In this document: one piece after another, positions 41,356 through 50,577 of the stretch
Layout: each line of letters opens with the position of its first letter
How positions within the stretch are numbered: the stretch's first letter is position 1
Assembly: GCF_900142995.1 (NCBI RefSeq)
Contig: NZ_FRCR01000004.1
Location: forward strand, 1-64,000
Source of the DNA: Caldanaerovirga acetigignens
GTDB taxonomy: Bacteria; Bacillota; Thermosediminibacteria; Thermosediminibacterales; Thermosediminibacteraceae
Direction of reading: 5' to 3'
Length of the DNA stretch: 64,000 nt
Notes under the pieces: generated by a model
What the model was told of the DNA's origin: nothing
The model's input: only the letters and a program-made list of their open reading frames with translations
Database searches by the model: none
Position numbers and translations under genes: made by a program

Positions 41356-42423
41356 TTAATGAATCACTACTTTCTCCACATAACCGGAAGTCATAAGACT
41401 TAGCATTGCCGCGTAATCCACAAAAAATTCTATCACGTCGCCGACCTTGACTTCCGGACAATCGGTCACATCCAGTATCATATGATCGCTGCTCGCACCT
41501 AGAATTTCCATTCTGTCATCCACTGGTTTCAATCCTTCAATCCGGCAATCCTGCTTTCCCAAGGCGACTATCGCTCTTTTCATGGGGCCTTTGTCCTCAT
41601 ACACCGGTATATTTCCGAAAGCGTCCCGACCTATTTCGCCGATGGGGTATGAAGGCTTTACCTTGACTTCTATTACTTCGGTTTTAAGCTTCATTGTATC
41701 CTGAACGGTTCCTGGCACTTTTCTGAAATTAGTAACATCGGTGCCCAGCAGAATACCTTCACCCACTCTAAGCTGGTTTACCCCTTCAGGCAGTTTGCCT
41801 CTTTCAACGAGCGACAACGTCGCAGTATTGCCTCCTGAAATGGTCTTAACCTTAATACCGTACTTTTTTTCGATATTAGCCGCCAAATCAACCAGAATTT
41901 TCGTGTTTTCGTAGCTTGGAAGTATCGCCCCGTAACAACCGACATTGGTGCCAAGGCCTTCAAACTCTATGCCTTCTAATTTTAAAATTTCTCCAACCAC
42001 ATCTAATACATCTTCCGGCATCACCCCTTCCCTGAGATCTCCTACATCCACCATCAAAATTACCTTGTGGACTTTCCCAATCTTTTTTGCCTCTCTTGCC
42101 AAAGCTTTAATTACATCTATTTCTGAATTAAGGCTACCATCGGCGTAATATACCACGTCTTGGGTTTCCGAAATCATGGGAATTCTTATTAGATAAATCG
42201 GGTTTTCTACGCCTGCCTTTCTCAAAGACATTATGTTTTGCATACGGGAATCCCCAAGCTTTTTCACGCCGCCTTCCAGCATCGCCTGAACAACCGGCAA
42301 ATAGGCACAAACTCCTTTCGTCACGCCCAATATTTCTATGCCCTTTTCACCGCATTGCTTCACAAGGTGATTTGCGTTGTGCTTTATTTTTTCAATATTG
42401 ATTTCAACACAAGGCCTTCTCAT
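41356..42423 (-). CDS. orr: Ornithine racemase (alanine-racemase-like PLP enzyme)
   Basis: Converts L-ornithine to D-ornithine, the substrate of OraS/OraE. The 355-residue protein has the alanine-racemase barrel: the PLP lysine lies in ILGVTKGVCA at 31-40 and a GGNTATLSL segment near 198 contacts the phosphate. Position in the sigma-54-controlled ornithine regulon supports ornithine over alanine, as does the presence of the rest of the pathway. Transcribed with the rocB-like gene. Confidence 0.88.
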   Translation of the reverse strand: MRRPCVEINIEKIKHNANHLVKQCGEKGIEILGVTKGVCAYLPVVQAMLEGGVKKLGDSRMQNIMSLRKAGVENPIYLIRIPMISETQDVVYYADGSLNSEIDVIKALAREAKKIGKVHKVILMVDVGDLREGVMPEDVLDVVGEILKLEGIEFEGLGTNVGCYGAILPSYENTKILVDLAANIEKKYGIKVKTISGGNTATLSLVERGKLPEGVNQLRVGEGILLGTDVTNFRKVPGTVQDTMKLKTEVIEVKVKPSYPIGEIGRDAFGNIPVYEDKGPMKRAIVALGKQDCRIEGLKPVDDRMEILGASSDHMILDVTDCPEVKVGDVIEFFVDYAAMLSLMTSGYVEKVVIH

Positions 42424-42465
42424 TTATAATCACCTCTCCCTTAAGTTTTTCATGCATGCAAAATT

Positions 42466-42481
42466 AGCAAACTTCATGCCA
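42466..42481 (-). promoter_or_regulatory. Sigma-54 promoter of orr-rocB
   Basis: Minus-strand TGGCAT-GAAGT-TTGCT with exact -24/-12 spacing, 43 bases before the racemase start. Palindromic GGTATATACC (42491-42500) and GGTATACC just upstream could be activator sites. Confidence 0.85.
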
Positions 42482-42597
42482 TTTTAATCGGGTATATACC
42501 TGCAGGGTTTGGTATACCGGCATGGGTTTCGCTGATAGCAGGAGCTGGAACCTTATACGGTATAATCAGGTTAATCGGGAGGCCGGTTGACCTATAA
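42481..42597 (+). pseudogene. Possible C-terminal remnant of a membrane protein
   Basis: The plus strand has a 38-codon open stretch, ILIGYIPAGFGIPAWVSLIA then GAGTLYGIIRLIGRPVDL and a stop. It has no start codon and begins within the orr promoter, but it looks like the last one or two membrane helices of a permease, and a strong plus-strand terminator follows 42 bases later. It is probably the tail of a deleted gene; the parent family was not recognised. Confidence 0.4.
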
Positions 42598-42631
42598 AGC
42601 TTTTTGACGAACCAGAAAATCATGGTGTTTA

Positions 42632-42684
42632 AAAAATCCCGCCATTCACCTTCCTAACGGATTTGGTGAATGGCGGTTTTTTTT
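42632..42684. terminator. Strong bidirectional terminator
   Basis: Perfect 12-bp arms (CCGCCATTCACC at 42639-42650, GGTGAATGGCGG at 42665-42676) with TTTTTTTT on the plus side and ATTTTTT on the minus side. It ends the sigma-54 activator transcript and, in the other direction, whatever once ran through the remnant at 42481-42597. Confidence 0.9.
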
Positions 42685-42686
42685 CT

Positions 42687-44096
42687 TCATATCAACTTAT
42701 ATTTTTTTATCTTATACTGCAGGGTCTGCCGTTTTATTTTCAATCTCTCAGCAGCTTTGGTGATATTTCCTTCGCATTCTTTTAAAGCCTTTAATATAAT
42801 TTCTCTCTCGAGGCTCTCAATTGCTTCCTCCAGAGGCAGCTCGCTTTTCGACGAAGGCTCAGTTTTAAAGTCTGCATTGGCTTTACAAAAATTCTCCGTA
42901 ATATAAAAGGGAATATGTTCCACATCTATGTATTTCTCATCTCCGAGCATATTCATGGCGCCTTCTATCGCATTTTCCAGTTCCCTAACGTTGCCGGGCC
43001 AATCGTATTCGCTAAATATTCTCCCGACTTTCTCCGATACTCCTTTTACTTTTTTGCCAAATCTCTCGTTAAACTTTTCAATGAAATATTTAATAAGGAC
43101 CGGGATGTCTTCCCTTCTTTCCCTAAGGGGCGGTATTTTTATATACACCACTCCAAGTCTATAAAACAAGTCCTTTCTTATAGCGCCCTTTTTAGTGCCT
43201 TCGATAGGGTCTTCGTTAGTCGTCGCTATAACCCTTACATCGACGGGGATGAGGCTTGCGCCACCCACCCGCCTCACGGCCCTTTCCTGCAGAACCCGGA
43301 GTAGCTTTGCCTGAAGATTTATCCCCATCGAGTTTATTTCATCCAGCAGCAAGGTGCCGCCATCCGCCTGTTCAAAAAGTCCGGGCCTGTCCACCGCGCC
43401 GGTGAATCCCCCTTTTACCGTACCGAAGAGTATGCCCTCCAGCAAGGTTTCCGGAAGGGCTGCACAATTTTGGGCTATAAAAGGTTTTCCCTTCCTTGGA
43501 CTGGCATTGTGGATGCTCTGGGCAAACAGTTCCTTGCCGGTCCCCGTTTCTCCAAAAATCAGCACCGCCGATGATGTAATTGCTGCTTTCTTTGCCATAT
43601 AAATGGCTTTTTTAATTGCAGGACTTTCACCTATTATATCTTCAAAGGTGAATCTTGTAAAAGGAGAAAGATTTTCCCGTGAAACTTTTCCTTTTGTTGA
43701 ATCCTGTAGAAATATCACCTTCTCTGACATTTCCCGCAAAGCCGTAATGTCCTTGGCAATTTCTACAGCGCCAAGGATTTCGCCATCTTTTTTCAAAGGC
43801 AAAGTCGTATTTATGGTGGTTATCCGCTGGCCCCTGTAGTTAAAATAAGTCTGAACGCGGTCGACGATAGCTTTCCCCGTTTTTAAAACCTGGTACAGGG
43901 TACTCGTTTCCCCGCTTAAAGAGGGGAATATCTCAAATAGGCCTTTCCCCACCACGCTTTCCGGCTCTAGCCTTTCCAATTTGCCCATGGCCGAATTGTA
44001 AAACACCGTTTTGCCGTTGCTGTCCACGACATGAATTCCCACATCCAAGTTTTCCAATATCTCACTATAAAATTCGTCTAAAAGCCCGGCGGACAT
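42687..44096 (-). CDS. RocR-like sigma-54-dependent activator (PAS-AAA-Fis)
   Basis: Enhancer-binding activator of about 469 residues. An N-terminal PAS-type sensor (about 7-110; LDVGIHVVDSNGKTVFYNS) is followed by the AAA+ domain with Walker A GETGTGKELFAQ, the sigma-54 contact loop reading GGFTGA rather than the usual GAFTGA, and Walker B GGTLLLDEIN; a Fis-type HTH closes it (EGNITKAAERLKIKRQTLQYK). It resembles RocR, the arginine/ornithine catabolism activator of Bacillus. Its likely targets are the three sigma-54 promoters at 37904, 39470 and 42466. The start at 44096 has GGGGAG 8 bases upstream. Confidence 0.92.
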   Translation of the reverse strand: MSAGLLDEFYSEILENLDVGIHVVDSNGKTVFYNSAMGKLERLEPESVVGKGLFEIFPSLSGETSTLYQVLKTGKAIVDRVQTYFNYRGQRITTINTTLPLKKDGEILGAVEIAKDITALREMSEKVIFLQDSTKGKVSRENLSPFTRFTFEDIIGESPAIKKAIYMAKKAAITSSAVLIFGETGTGKELFAQSIHNASPRKGKPFIAQNCAALPETLLEGILFGTVKGGFTGAVDRPGLFEQADGGTLLLDEINSMGINLQAKLLRVLQERAVRRVGGASLIPVDVRVIATTNEDPIEGTKKGAIRKDLFYRLGVVYIKIPPLRERREDIPVLIKYFIEKFNERFGKKVKGVSEKVGRIFSEYDWPGNVRELENAIEGAMNMLGDEKYIDVEHIPFYITENFCKANADFKTEPSSKSELPLEEAIESLEREIILKALKECEGNITKAAERLKIKRQTLQYKIKKYKLI

Positions 44097-44120
44097 TTTT
44101 AACACTCCCCTGTCAATCCT

Positions 44121-44495
44121 TCAAGACCTGCTGCAGTATCTTTCCCAGTCACACCCTTCGCAAAAGGACAAAAACCAATCTTTAGAGGCCGATGCGACTT
44201 TTTCTTTTATTTCACTCCAATTTACCTTTTCCCCCGGGCTGACTTTTAAAAGCTCTAAAGCTTTCATATCCAGCTTTCTAACCTCTTCATCCATGCCTTC
44301 TTTATAGCCGCATCGGCCTTCACTTAAATAAGGACACATACCACACACGTCGTCAGGCCCGCAAACGACCCTGATTTTTTCTCCGCTTTTAACTTTCTCC
44401 ATTATATTTCTCAGGTTATCGATGTACTCCTCAGGATAACCCTCGCCGTGGTAAAAGTGCAGGCATACGAGGTGATGCCCCCTCAACTGGATCAT
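44121..44495 (-). CDS. DUF1284 Cys-rich protein
   Basis: A protein of about 124 residues beginning MIQLRGHHLVCLHFYHGEG, typical of DUF1284, with Cys in CGPDDVCGMCPYL near 45-57 and in FCEGCDWERYC near the end. The two Cys groups could hold an iron-sulfur cluster, as suggested for the family; function unknown. An ATG at 44516 overlaps the thioredoxin-like stop (ATGA) and is an alternative start; 44495 is preferred for family similarity and the GGGGGA upstream. Co-transcribed with the thioredoxin-like gene. Confidence 0.78.
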   Translation of the reverse strand: MIQLRGHHLVCLHFYHGEGYPEEYIDNLRNIMEKVKSGEKIRVVCGPDDVCGMCPYLSEGRCGYKEGMDEEVRKLDMKALELLKVSPGEKVNWSEIKEKVASASKDWFLSFCEGCDWERYCSRS

Positions 44496-44512
44496 AGTTT
44501 TCTTTCCCCCAT

Positions 44513-45022
44513 TCATTTGCCTTCGATTATTTCAAGAAAGTCCCCGGCGATAGCTTCCGGATACTTGCCCTGCCGGTAGTTTCTCCTTGCCACTATTATA
44601 TCCGGCTGGTATCCTCTTTCGTAAATTTCTTTTATGAACTTTGGAATCTCCACAAAGGCCCCTAATTCCTCATAATCCTCGTTCATAAAAATTAAGGTTG
44701 GTATACGGGGTTTCCCGTCGTATTTGTATTTCTCGAGAAAATCCTCATGTCCTTCCTTTGGCAAGATGGCAAATTCTATTAAATTGTTGATTTCGGCCAT
44801 TTTAGCCATTACCGGCAGGCTTACCATGCAGTCCGGACACCAGGGCTCGGCAAAAACTAAAACTTTGACTTTTTTCCCTATTTTTTTGATCCGCTCCACG
44901 GTATTTTCGGAAAGCACCATATTTTTGTAGAACATCTCGAATTTTTCCTTGTAGTTCGGTTCGGCTTTGGCCAAAAATTCGTTGTAACTCAAACCTTTTT
45001 CGTATAAATCTGCAAGCAGCAT
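44513..45022 (-). CDS. Thioredoxin-family protein (CPDC)
   Basis: A 169-residue cytosolic protein with a thioredoxin fold: VLVFAEPWCPDCMVSLPV near 55-72 carries the redox pair CPDC, and the cis-Pro lies in PRIPTLIFM near 106. It has no signal peptide. The 50-residue N-terminal helical extension is longer than in plain thioredoxin. Likely a thiol reductant for an unknown partner, perhaps the DUF1284 protein encoded next. Confidence 0.85.
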   Translation of the reverse strand: MLLADLYEKGLSYNEFLAKAEPNYKEKFEMFYKNMVLSENTVERIKKIGKKVKVLVFAEPWCPDCMVSLPVMAKMAEINNLIEFAILPKEGHEDFLEKYKYDGKPRIPTLIFMNEDYEELGAFVEIPKFIKEIYERGYQPDIIVARRNYRQGKYPEAIAGDFLEIIEGK

Positions 45023-45141
45023 AAAAATCCCTCCCGCCTCAATTTATTATACCATACTGTTTTCTCCAAAGTAGGAATTTTGATATATTTTGTGTATAAT
45101 ATCCATTGTGAAACATATCCTTGTGAAGGAGAAAGTTGGCC

Positions 45142-46479
45142 ATGGAATTAAACATAAAAATCCCGGCTGTCGTAAAAGAAATATGCCATAAATTTAAGTC
45201 GCGGGGCTACCAGGCTTTCGTCGTCGGCGGTACCATAAGGGATGCATTGCTGCAAAGAGAAAACCCAGACTACGACATCGCTACCGACGCCATGCCGGAA
45301 GAAATTTTGTCAATCTTTCCTCAGGCTATTCCCTACGGCAACTTCGGCACTGTGCTTCTTTTGGCGGAAAATACAAAAATAGAAATAACCCCTTTTCGTA
45401 ACGACGCCCCGGGTAGAAAGCCCTGCTACTCTTTCGGAGGCACAATCTATACGGACCTTGCCCGCCGGGATTTTACCATAAATTCAATGGCTTACGACCC
45501 CATATCTTCGGAATTCATAGATCCTTTTGGTGGACTTCAGGATTTGAAATCCCGGGTGATAAAATGCACAGGAAATACCAGGCGAATCTGGGAAGACCCG
45601 CTCAGGGCCTTGAGGGCAGCGCGGTTTCAGGCGCAATTGGGCTTTACAATAGAACCTTCCACTCTTTACGCCCTTAAAGCCCACGCCCATCTTTTGGACA
45701 CGATTTCCCGCGAAAGGATAAGGGACGAGCTTTTGAAACTTATAACGTCCGATCACCCCTTCGACGGCCTGGTGACCCTAGTCATCACCGGACTCATGGA
45801 GCATATCATACCAGAACTTTTGGAAGGCATGGGAATGCAGCACAACAACAAGCCGAACGATGTCCTCGAACATAACCTTCTTGCTTGCAAGTACGTAAAA
45901 AATTCCCCTCACCTTCGCCTCGCGGCTCTGCTCCACGATGTGGGGAAACCCCGGTGTGCCGTAGAAAAAGAAGGAATTCTGGAATTCCCTGGTCACCATA
46001 CTACGTCGCTGGAAATGGCAAAAGCCATATTGAAAAATCTGCGATTTGACAACTATACCGCAAAAAAAGTCCTTATGCTCATCGAACATCACATGTTCAT
46101 CTACGCGCCTGATACTCCTCTATCCGAAGCAAGAAGACTCATTTCAAAAGTGGGGTGGGAAAACATATACAATTTAATCGAGCTTAGAAAAGCTGATCGC
46201 CTGGCCAGCGGTTTTGAGGAGGCCGTAGGGCCCGGACTTAGAAAACTTATTTCGGACCTTGAAAAATTGAAAAAAGAAAAATCCGATTATCAGATAAAGG
46301 ACCTCGATATCTCCGGAAAAGACCTGATAGAGGAGCTTGGAATCCGGCCGGGCCCGCTGGTGGGAAAGCTCCTTAACATGCTTTTAGAAAAAGTCCTCGA
46401 AAATCCCGAGCTAAACCGCAGGGAAATCCTGCTGGAAGTTGCAAGAAAAAATCTGGAAGGAGGAATTTTATGCGAATAG
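45142..46479 (+). CDS. cca: CCA tRNA nucleotidyltransferase with HD domain
   Basis: Adds or repairs the 3' CCA of tRNA. N-terminal class II nucleotidyltransferase domain: VVGGTIRDALLQR near 27 and the catalytic DYDIATDA near 44, with RRDFTINSMAYDP near 112. An HD hydrolase domain follows (LLHDVGKPRC near 265). About 445 residues. The ATG at 45142 has AAGGAG 10 bases upstream; a TTG at 45136 is the alternative. A poly(A) polymerase of the same family cannot be fully excluded. It overlaps the next gene by 10 bases. Confidence 0.9.
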   Translation: MELNIKIPAVVKEICHKFKSRGYQAFVVGGTIRDALLQRENPDYDIATDAMPEEILSIFPQAIPYGNFGTVLLLAENTKIEITPFRNDAPGRKPCYSFGGTIYTDLARRDFTINSMAYDPISSEFIDPFGGLQDLKSRVIKCTGNTRRIWEDPLRALRAARFQAQLGFTIEPSTLYALKAHAHLLDTISRERIRDELLKLITSDHPFDGLVTLVITGLMEHIIPELLEGMGMQHNNKPNDVLEHNLLACKYVKNSPHLRLAALLHDVGKPRCAVEKEGILEFPGHHTTSLEMAKAILKNLRFDNYTAKKVLMLIEHHMFIYAPDTPLSEARRLISKVGWENIYNLIELRKADRLASGFEEAVGPGLRKLISDLEKLKKEKSDYQIKDLDISGKDLIEELGIRPGPLVGKLLNMLLEKVLENPELNRREILLEVARKNLEGGILCE

Positions 46480-47018
46480 GCATTATCAGCGATACCCACG
46501 GGAGCTTGACTGCTTTCAGGAAAGCTCTGGAAATTCTAGGCCGGTGCGATATCATACTCCACGCGGGAGATGTGCTGTACCACGGTCCCCGAAATCCCCT
46601 GCCGGAAGGTTATAATCCGAAAGAACTCTCGGAAATTATAAATAGCTTACAAATTCCGATGCTCATTTCTGTCGGCAACTGCGATGCCCCTATCGATCAG
46701 ATGCTCATTTCCGTTCCGCTTCAGTCACCGTATTCTATGCTCTGCTTTGACGGTAAAAAGCTCCTTTTGACCCATGGCCATAATATGGAGGAAAAAGCTC
46801 TTGAAGAGCTTGCAATGAGGTGGAAGGTAGATATACTGGTCACCGGTCATACGCACGTGAAGGATATAAAAATACTGCCGGGACTTTTACACGTAAATCC
46901 CGGCTCGTGCTCGCTCCCCAAGGACGGCGTGCCATCGGTAGCATTGATAGATAGTAAAGAGGTTCATCTCATAGACCTGAATACGGGCCAATCCATAAAG
47001 TCAGAAAGCCTCGACTGA
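46470..47018 (+). CDS. YfcE-type metallophosphodiesterase
   Basis: A 182-residue calcineurin-like phosphoesterase with the metal-binding set GIISDTHGS at 4-12, HAGDVLYHGP near 30, VGNCDAP near 71, THGHN near 98 and VTGHTHVK near 124. YfcE/MJ0936 proteins hydrolyse phosphodiesters in vitro with Mn2+; the true substrate is unknown. Co-transcribed with cca. Confidence 0.88.
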   Translation: MRIGIISDTHGSLTAFRKALEILGRCDIILHAGDVLYHGPRNPLPEGYNPKELSEIINSLQIPMLISVGNCDAPIDQMLISVPLQSPYSMLCFDGKKLLLTHGHNMEEKALEELAMRWKVDILVTGHTHVKDIKILPGLLHVNPGSCSLPKDGVPSVALIDSKEVHLIDLNTGQSIKSESLD

Positions 47019-47026
47019 AAAAGAAA

Positions 47027-47099
47027 AAGCCCCAACTGGGTATAATTTATGATAGCTTCCATAGTAAATGCATTTCTCCCTGTTGGGGCTTCTTTTTTT
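47027..47099. terminator. Bidirectional terminator between yfcE-like gene and purD
   Basis: AAGCCCCAAC (47027-47036) and GTTGGGGCTT (47082-47091) form a perfect 10-bp stem around a 45-base loop, with CTTTTTTT on the plus side and TTTTTC on the minus side. It serves both convergent operons. The loop is unusually long. Confidence 0.8.
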
Positions 47100-47105
47100 A
47101 ATTTT

Positions 47106-48365
47106 TTAAGATGTCAATCCTATATCCTTCCTAAAGTGCATTCCTTCAAAGTAAATCTTCGACGCCGCCCTGTATGCCTTATCTCTTGCCTCTTCTTCGG
47201 TCTTGCCCAAAGCGGTGACACCTAGTACCCTTCCGCCAGCGGTGACTACTTTCCCATTCTGCAAAGCCGTTCCCGCGTGAAAAACAACGGCTCCTTCTTT
47301 TTCCACATCCTCTATTCCTGTTACTTCCTTTCCTTTTTCAAAGGCACCGGGATAACCCCCTGATGCTAGGACTACACAGACCGCCTTTTCCTTGCTCCAT
47401 TCGATGTCGGCTTCGGAAAGCCTTCCCTCCAAAACCTTTATAATTATCTCCACAAGGTCGCTCTTTAGCCTCGGCAAAACCGACTGGGTTTCGGGATCGC
47501 CAAAGCGGCAGTTGAACTCAAGAACCTTCGGCCCTTTCGAAGTCAGCATGAGGCCTGCATAAAGCACCCCTTTAAATAGAGCACCTTCCTTTTCCATGGC
47601 TTCGAGGGTTTTTCGGATTATATTTTCTCTCACGTATTCCGAAACATCATCTGTGTAATAGTATGCAGGGGAAACGGCCCCCATACCCCCCGTATTGGGG
47701 CCTTCATCCCCATCAAATACTCTTTTGTAATCCCTGCTGCTCTCCATAATCTTTGCGGTTTTCCCATCACAGAAAGCCATTACGGTCACTTCGCGGCCTT
47801 CTAGAAATTCTTCAATAACTACACGCCTGCCGGCCTTTCCGAAAACCCCATCCTTCATCATTGCCTTAATGGCATTTTGGGCTTCTTGACTTGTCCTTGC
47901 CACTACGACCCCTTTTCCTGCCGCGAGGCCTTCCGCCTTGACCACAATGGGCATGTTAGAATTTTCTACATATCGGAGAGCTTTTTCATAATCGTCAAAT
48001 ACCTCATATTCAGCAGTAGGTATTCCGTATCTTTTCATAAGATTTTTTGCAAAAACCTTGCTCCCTTCGATTTGGGCTGCTGTTTTATTCGGTCCGAATA
48101 TCTTGAGCTTTCTTTTTTCGAACTCGTCGACGATGCCCTCCACCAGCGGCGCTTCAGGTCCCACTACAGTAAGGTCTATGCCTTCCTTTTCTGCAAAATC
48201 TGCAATTCTTTCGATATCTTCGGCTTTAATGTCCACACACTCAGCAAGTTTCGAAATGCCTGCATTGCCGGGAGCTGAATAAATCTTTTTTACATAAGGG
48301 CTCTGGGCTATCTTCCAGACAAGGGCATGTTCTCTTCCCCCGCTGCCAACTACAAGTACCTTCAT
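47106..48365 (-). CDS. purD: Phosphoribosylamine-glycine ligase
   Basis: Second step of IMP synthesis: joins glycine to phosphoribosylamine using ATP. The 419-residue ATP-grasp enzyme starts KVLVVGSGGREHALVWK and has the ATP-grasp Gly loop AEGLAAGKGVVVA near 144, GPNTGGMGAVSPA near 228 and EFNCRFGDPETQ near 283. Last gene of the purine operon. Confidence 0.97.
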   Translation of the reverse strand: MKVLVVGSGGREHALVWKIAQSPYVKKIYSAPGNAGISKLAECVDIKAEDIERIADFAEKEGIDLTVVGPEAPLVEGIVDEFEKRKLKIFGPNKTAAQIEGSKVFAKNLMKRYGIPTAEYEVFDDYEKALRYVENSNMPIVVKAEGLAAGKGVVVARTSQEAQNAIKAMMKDGVFGKAGRRVVIEEFLEGREVTVMAFCDGKTAKIMESSRDYKRVFDGDEGPNTGGMGAVSPAYYYTDDVSEYVRENIIRKTLEAMEKEGALFKGVLYAGLMLTSKGPKVLEFNCRFGDPETQSVLPRLKSDLVEIIIKVLEGRLSEADIEWSKEKAVCVVLASGGYPGAFEKGKEVTGIEDVEKEGAVVFHAGTALQNGKVVTAGGRVLGVTALGKTEEEARDKAYRAASKIYFEGMHFRKDIGLTS

Positions 48366-48380
48366 ACATTTTCCTCCTTA

Positions 48381-49937
48381 TTAATGCCTGAAGTGCCTTA
48401 TCCCTGTGAAGACCATGGCTATTCCATTTTCATCGGCAGCCTTTATAGAATCCTCATCGCGCACTGACCCTCCGGGCTGGATTATAGCGGTAATTCCAGC
48501 CGCCGCTGCAGTCTCTACAACGTCTGAAAATGGGAAGAAAGCGTCGGAAGCCAGCACTGCACCTTTTGCTCTTTCTCTTGCCCATGCTATGCTTTGCTGG
48601 GTAGGCCATAGTCTGTTTACCTGTCCCATCCCTATTCCAACAGTAACTTTATCTTTTGCAAGGACTATCGCATTGGACTTTACGTGCTTTACTACTTTCC
48701 ACGCAAATAGCAGATTCTTCATCTCCTCCGGGGTAGGAGCCCTTCTCGTCACCACTTTGAGGTCCTTTTCGTTGAAGTCTTTTACATCTGGTTCCTGTAC
48801 TAAAACTCCGCCACTTACCCTCTTTAAGTCCCATCGTGTATATTTTCTACCTTCCATTTCGACTTCGAGAAGTCTCAAGTTCTTTTTGGCTTTTAGTAAT
48901 TCTAATGCATCCGGCTCGAATCCCGGCGCTATCACTATCTCTAGGAATATCTTAGAAAGTTCTTCTGCGGTTTTTACATCCACCGTTCGATTTAATGCTA
49001 CTATCCCCCCGAAAATCGAAACAGGATCCGCTTCATAAGCCTTTAAAAATGCCTCGTGTAAATCTTTACCGCACGCCACGGCACAGGGATTGGTGTGCTT
49101 TATGGCAACCGCACAGGGCTCGTCAAATTCCAACACAAGCGACAGTGCTGCATCGGCATCGTTTATGTTGTTAAAGGAAAGCTCTTTTCCCGAAAGCTTT
49201 CTTGCCCCGGCGATGGTGCCCGATATATCCCCCATTTCCCTGTAAAAGGCCGCCTTCTGGTGAGGATTTTCGCCGTAGCGGAGGTCCTGGACTTTTTCAA
49301 ATGCCAGCGTTAGGTTTTTAGGAAAGATATCTTTTTCCTGAGTTTCTTCTGCCAAAACAGTCCTTCTCAAATAATCGGAAATCATGGCATCGTAATGAGC
49401 AGTATGCTCGAAAACCTTGAGCGCGAGTCTCCTTCTCAGTTCCCTACTCACATCACCTTTACTTTTAAGCTCTTTTAGCACCACTTCGTAATCTTCAGGA
49501 TCGCAAATCACTATCACGTTTTCATGATTTTTAGCTGCAGAACGGAGCATTGCCGGGCCGCCGATGTCTATATTTTCAATAGCTTCTTCAAAGGTGACAC
49601 CTGGTTTTTCGATGGTCTGTTTGAACGGATAGAGGTTGACAGCCACCAAATCTATCGGCTCTATACCGAGCTCACTAATTTGTTTTTTGTGAACTTCGTT
49701 TTCCTTTAAGGCCAGCAATCCGCCGTGAATTTTGGGATGGAGGGTTTTAACCCTGCCGTCCAAAATTTCCGGAAAACCTGTAATTTCCGAGACGGGAATA
49801 ACATCTACGCCGCTTTCCAAAAGGAGCTTTGCGGTTCCTCCGGTAGAAATTATCTCAACCCCAAGTTCCTTTAATGCTTTTGCAAACTCTACGATGCCGG
49901 TTTTGTCGGAAACCGAAATCAAGGCCCGTCTTATCAC
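48381..49937 (-). CDS. purH: AICAR transformylase / IMP cyclohydrolase
   Basis: Last two steps of IMP synthesis; the transformylase uses 10-formyl-THF, linking this operon to the folate genes. N-terminal cyclohydrolase with [13 protein letters not shown] at 8-20 and GGTAKLL; C-terminal AICARFT domain with [11 protein letters not shown] near 228, the catalytic KHTNPCAVA near 275 and SDAFFPFSD near 450. The start is a GTG with GGGGG upstream. Length 518 is normal. Confidence 0.97.
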   Translation of the reverse strand: MIRRALISVSDKTGIVEFAKALKELGVEIISTGGTAKLLLESGVDVIPVSEITGFPEILDGRVKTLHPKIHGGLLALKENEVHKKQISELGIEPIDLVAVNLYPFKQTIEKPGVTFEEAIENIDIGGPAMLRSAAKNHENVIVICDPEDYEVVLKELKSKGDVSRELRRRLALKVFEHTAHYDAMISDYLRRTVLAEETQEKDIFPKNLTLAFEKVQDLRYGENPHQKAAFYREMGDISGTIAGARKLSGKELSFNNINDADAALSLVLEFDEPCAVAIKHTNPCAVACGKDLHEAFLKAYEADPVSIFGGIVALNRTVDVKTAEELSKIFLEIVIAPGFEPDALELLKAKKNLRLLEVEMEGRKYTRWDLKRVSGGVLVQEPDVKDFNEKDLKVVTRRAPTPEEMKNLLFAWKVVKHVKSNAIVLAKDKVTVGIGMGQVNRLWPTQQSIAWARERAKGAVLASDAFFPFSDVVETAAAAGITAIIQPGGSVRDEDSIKAADENGIAMVFTGIRHFRH

Positions 49938-49950
49938 CTAAGATTCCCCC

Positions 49951-50577
49951 TCATTTTTTTATTAAAACTCGCCTCCCTACAACCTCCAGCTTTCCTTCTG
50001 CAAAAAGCCTTATGGCTTCGGGGAGGAGCTCGTGTTCCACTTCAAGCACCCTTTTTGCAAGAATCTCAGGAGTATCATCATCCCTTACTTCTACGGCCTT
50101 TTGTAAAATTATGGGACCTGTATCCGTCCCTTCGTCCACAAAGTGAACTGTTGCACCTGTAACCTTTACTCCGTACTCCAAAACCGCCTCATGCACGCGG
50201 ATTCCGTAATAACCTTTGCCGCAAAAGGCGGGTATGAGGGAAGGGTGGATGTTTATTATCCTGCCGGCAAAAGCCCTAACGAAGTGTGGCGAAAGCACTT
50301 TTATGTAACCCGCAAGTACCACAAGCTCCACCTTCGCTTCTTTTAGCTTTTTAATCATCGCCTCTTCGTATTCCATTTTCGAAAGGTATCTTTCCGGGCA
50401 AATTGCCACACTTTCGATATTGTTGTCCCTTGCCCTTTTTAGGGCGTAAGCATCTTCTCTGCTGGATATTACAATTTCAATGGAAGCATTTAACTTCCCA
50501 GCTTTTATGCTGTCGATTATTGCCTGAAGATTCGTGCCACTTCCTGAAACCAGAACTCCAAGTTTCAAGGCCGGCAA
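49951..50577 (-). CDS. purN: Phosphoribosylglycinamide formyltransferase (PurN)
   Basis: Folate-dependent GAR transformylase (10-formyl-THF donor), third step. The 208-residue protein shows [13 protein letters not shown] near 8-20, [14 protein letters not shown] near 87, the catalytic Asn-His region [11 protein letters not shown] near 107 and the Asp in [14 protein letters not shown] near 140. It starts at a TTG inside the end of purM (13-base overlap). Confidence 0.96.
   Translation of the reverse strand: MPALKLGVLVSGSGTNLQAIIDSIKAGKLNASIEIVISSREDAYALKRARDNNIESVAICPERYLSKMEYEEAMIKKLKEAKVELVVLAGYIKVLSPHFVRAFAGRIINIHPSLIPAFCGKGYYGIRVHEAVLEYGVKVTGATVHFVDEGTDTGPIILQKAVEVRDDDTPEILAKRVLEVEHELLPEAIRLFAEGKLEVVGRRVLIKK

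Noticed and set aside
46470..46480. Programmed frameshift fusing cca and the phosphodiesterase
   Set aside because: The 10-base overlap has a good AAGGAGG site for the second gene and both proteins have normal lengths.
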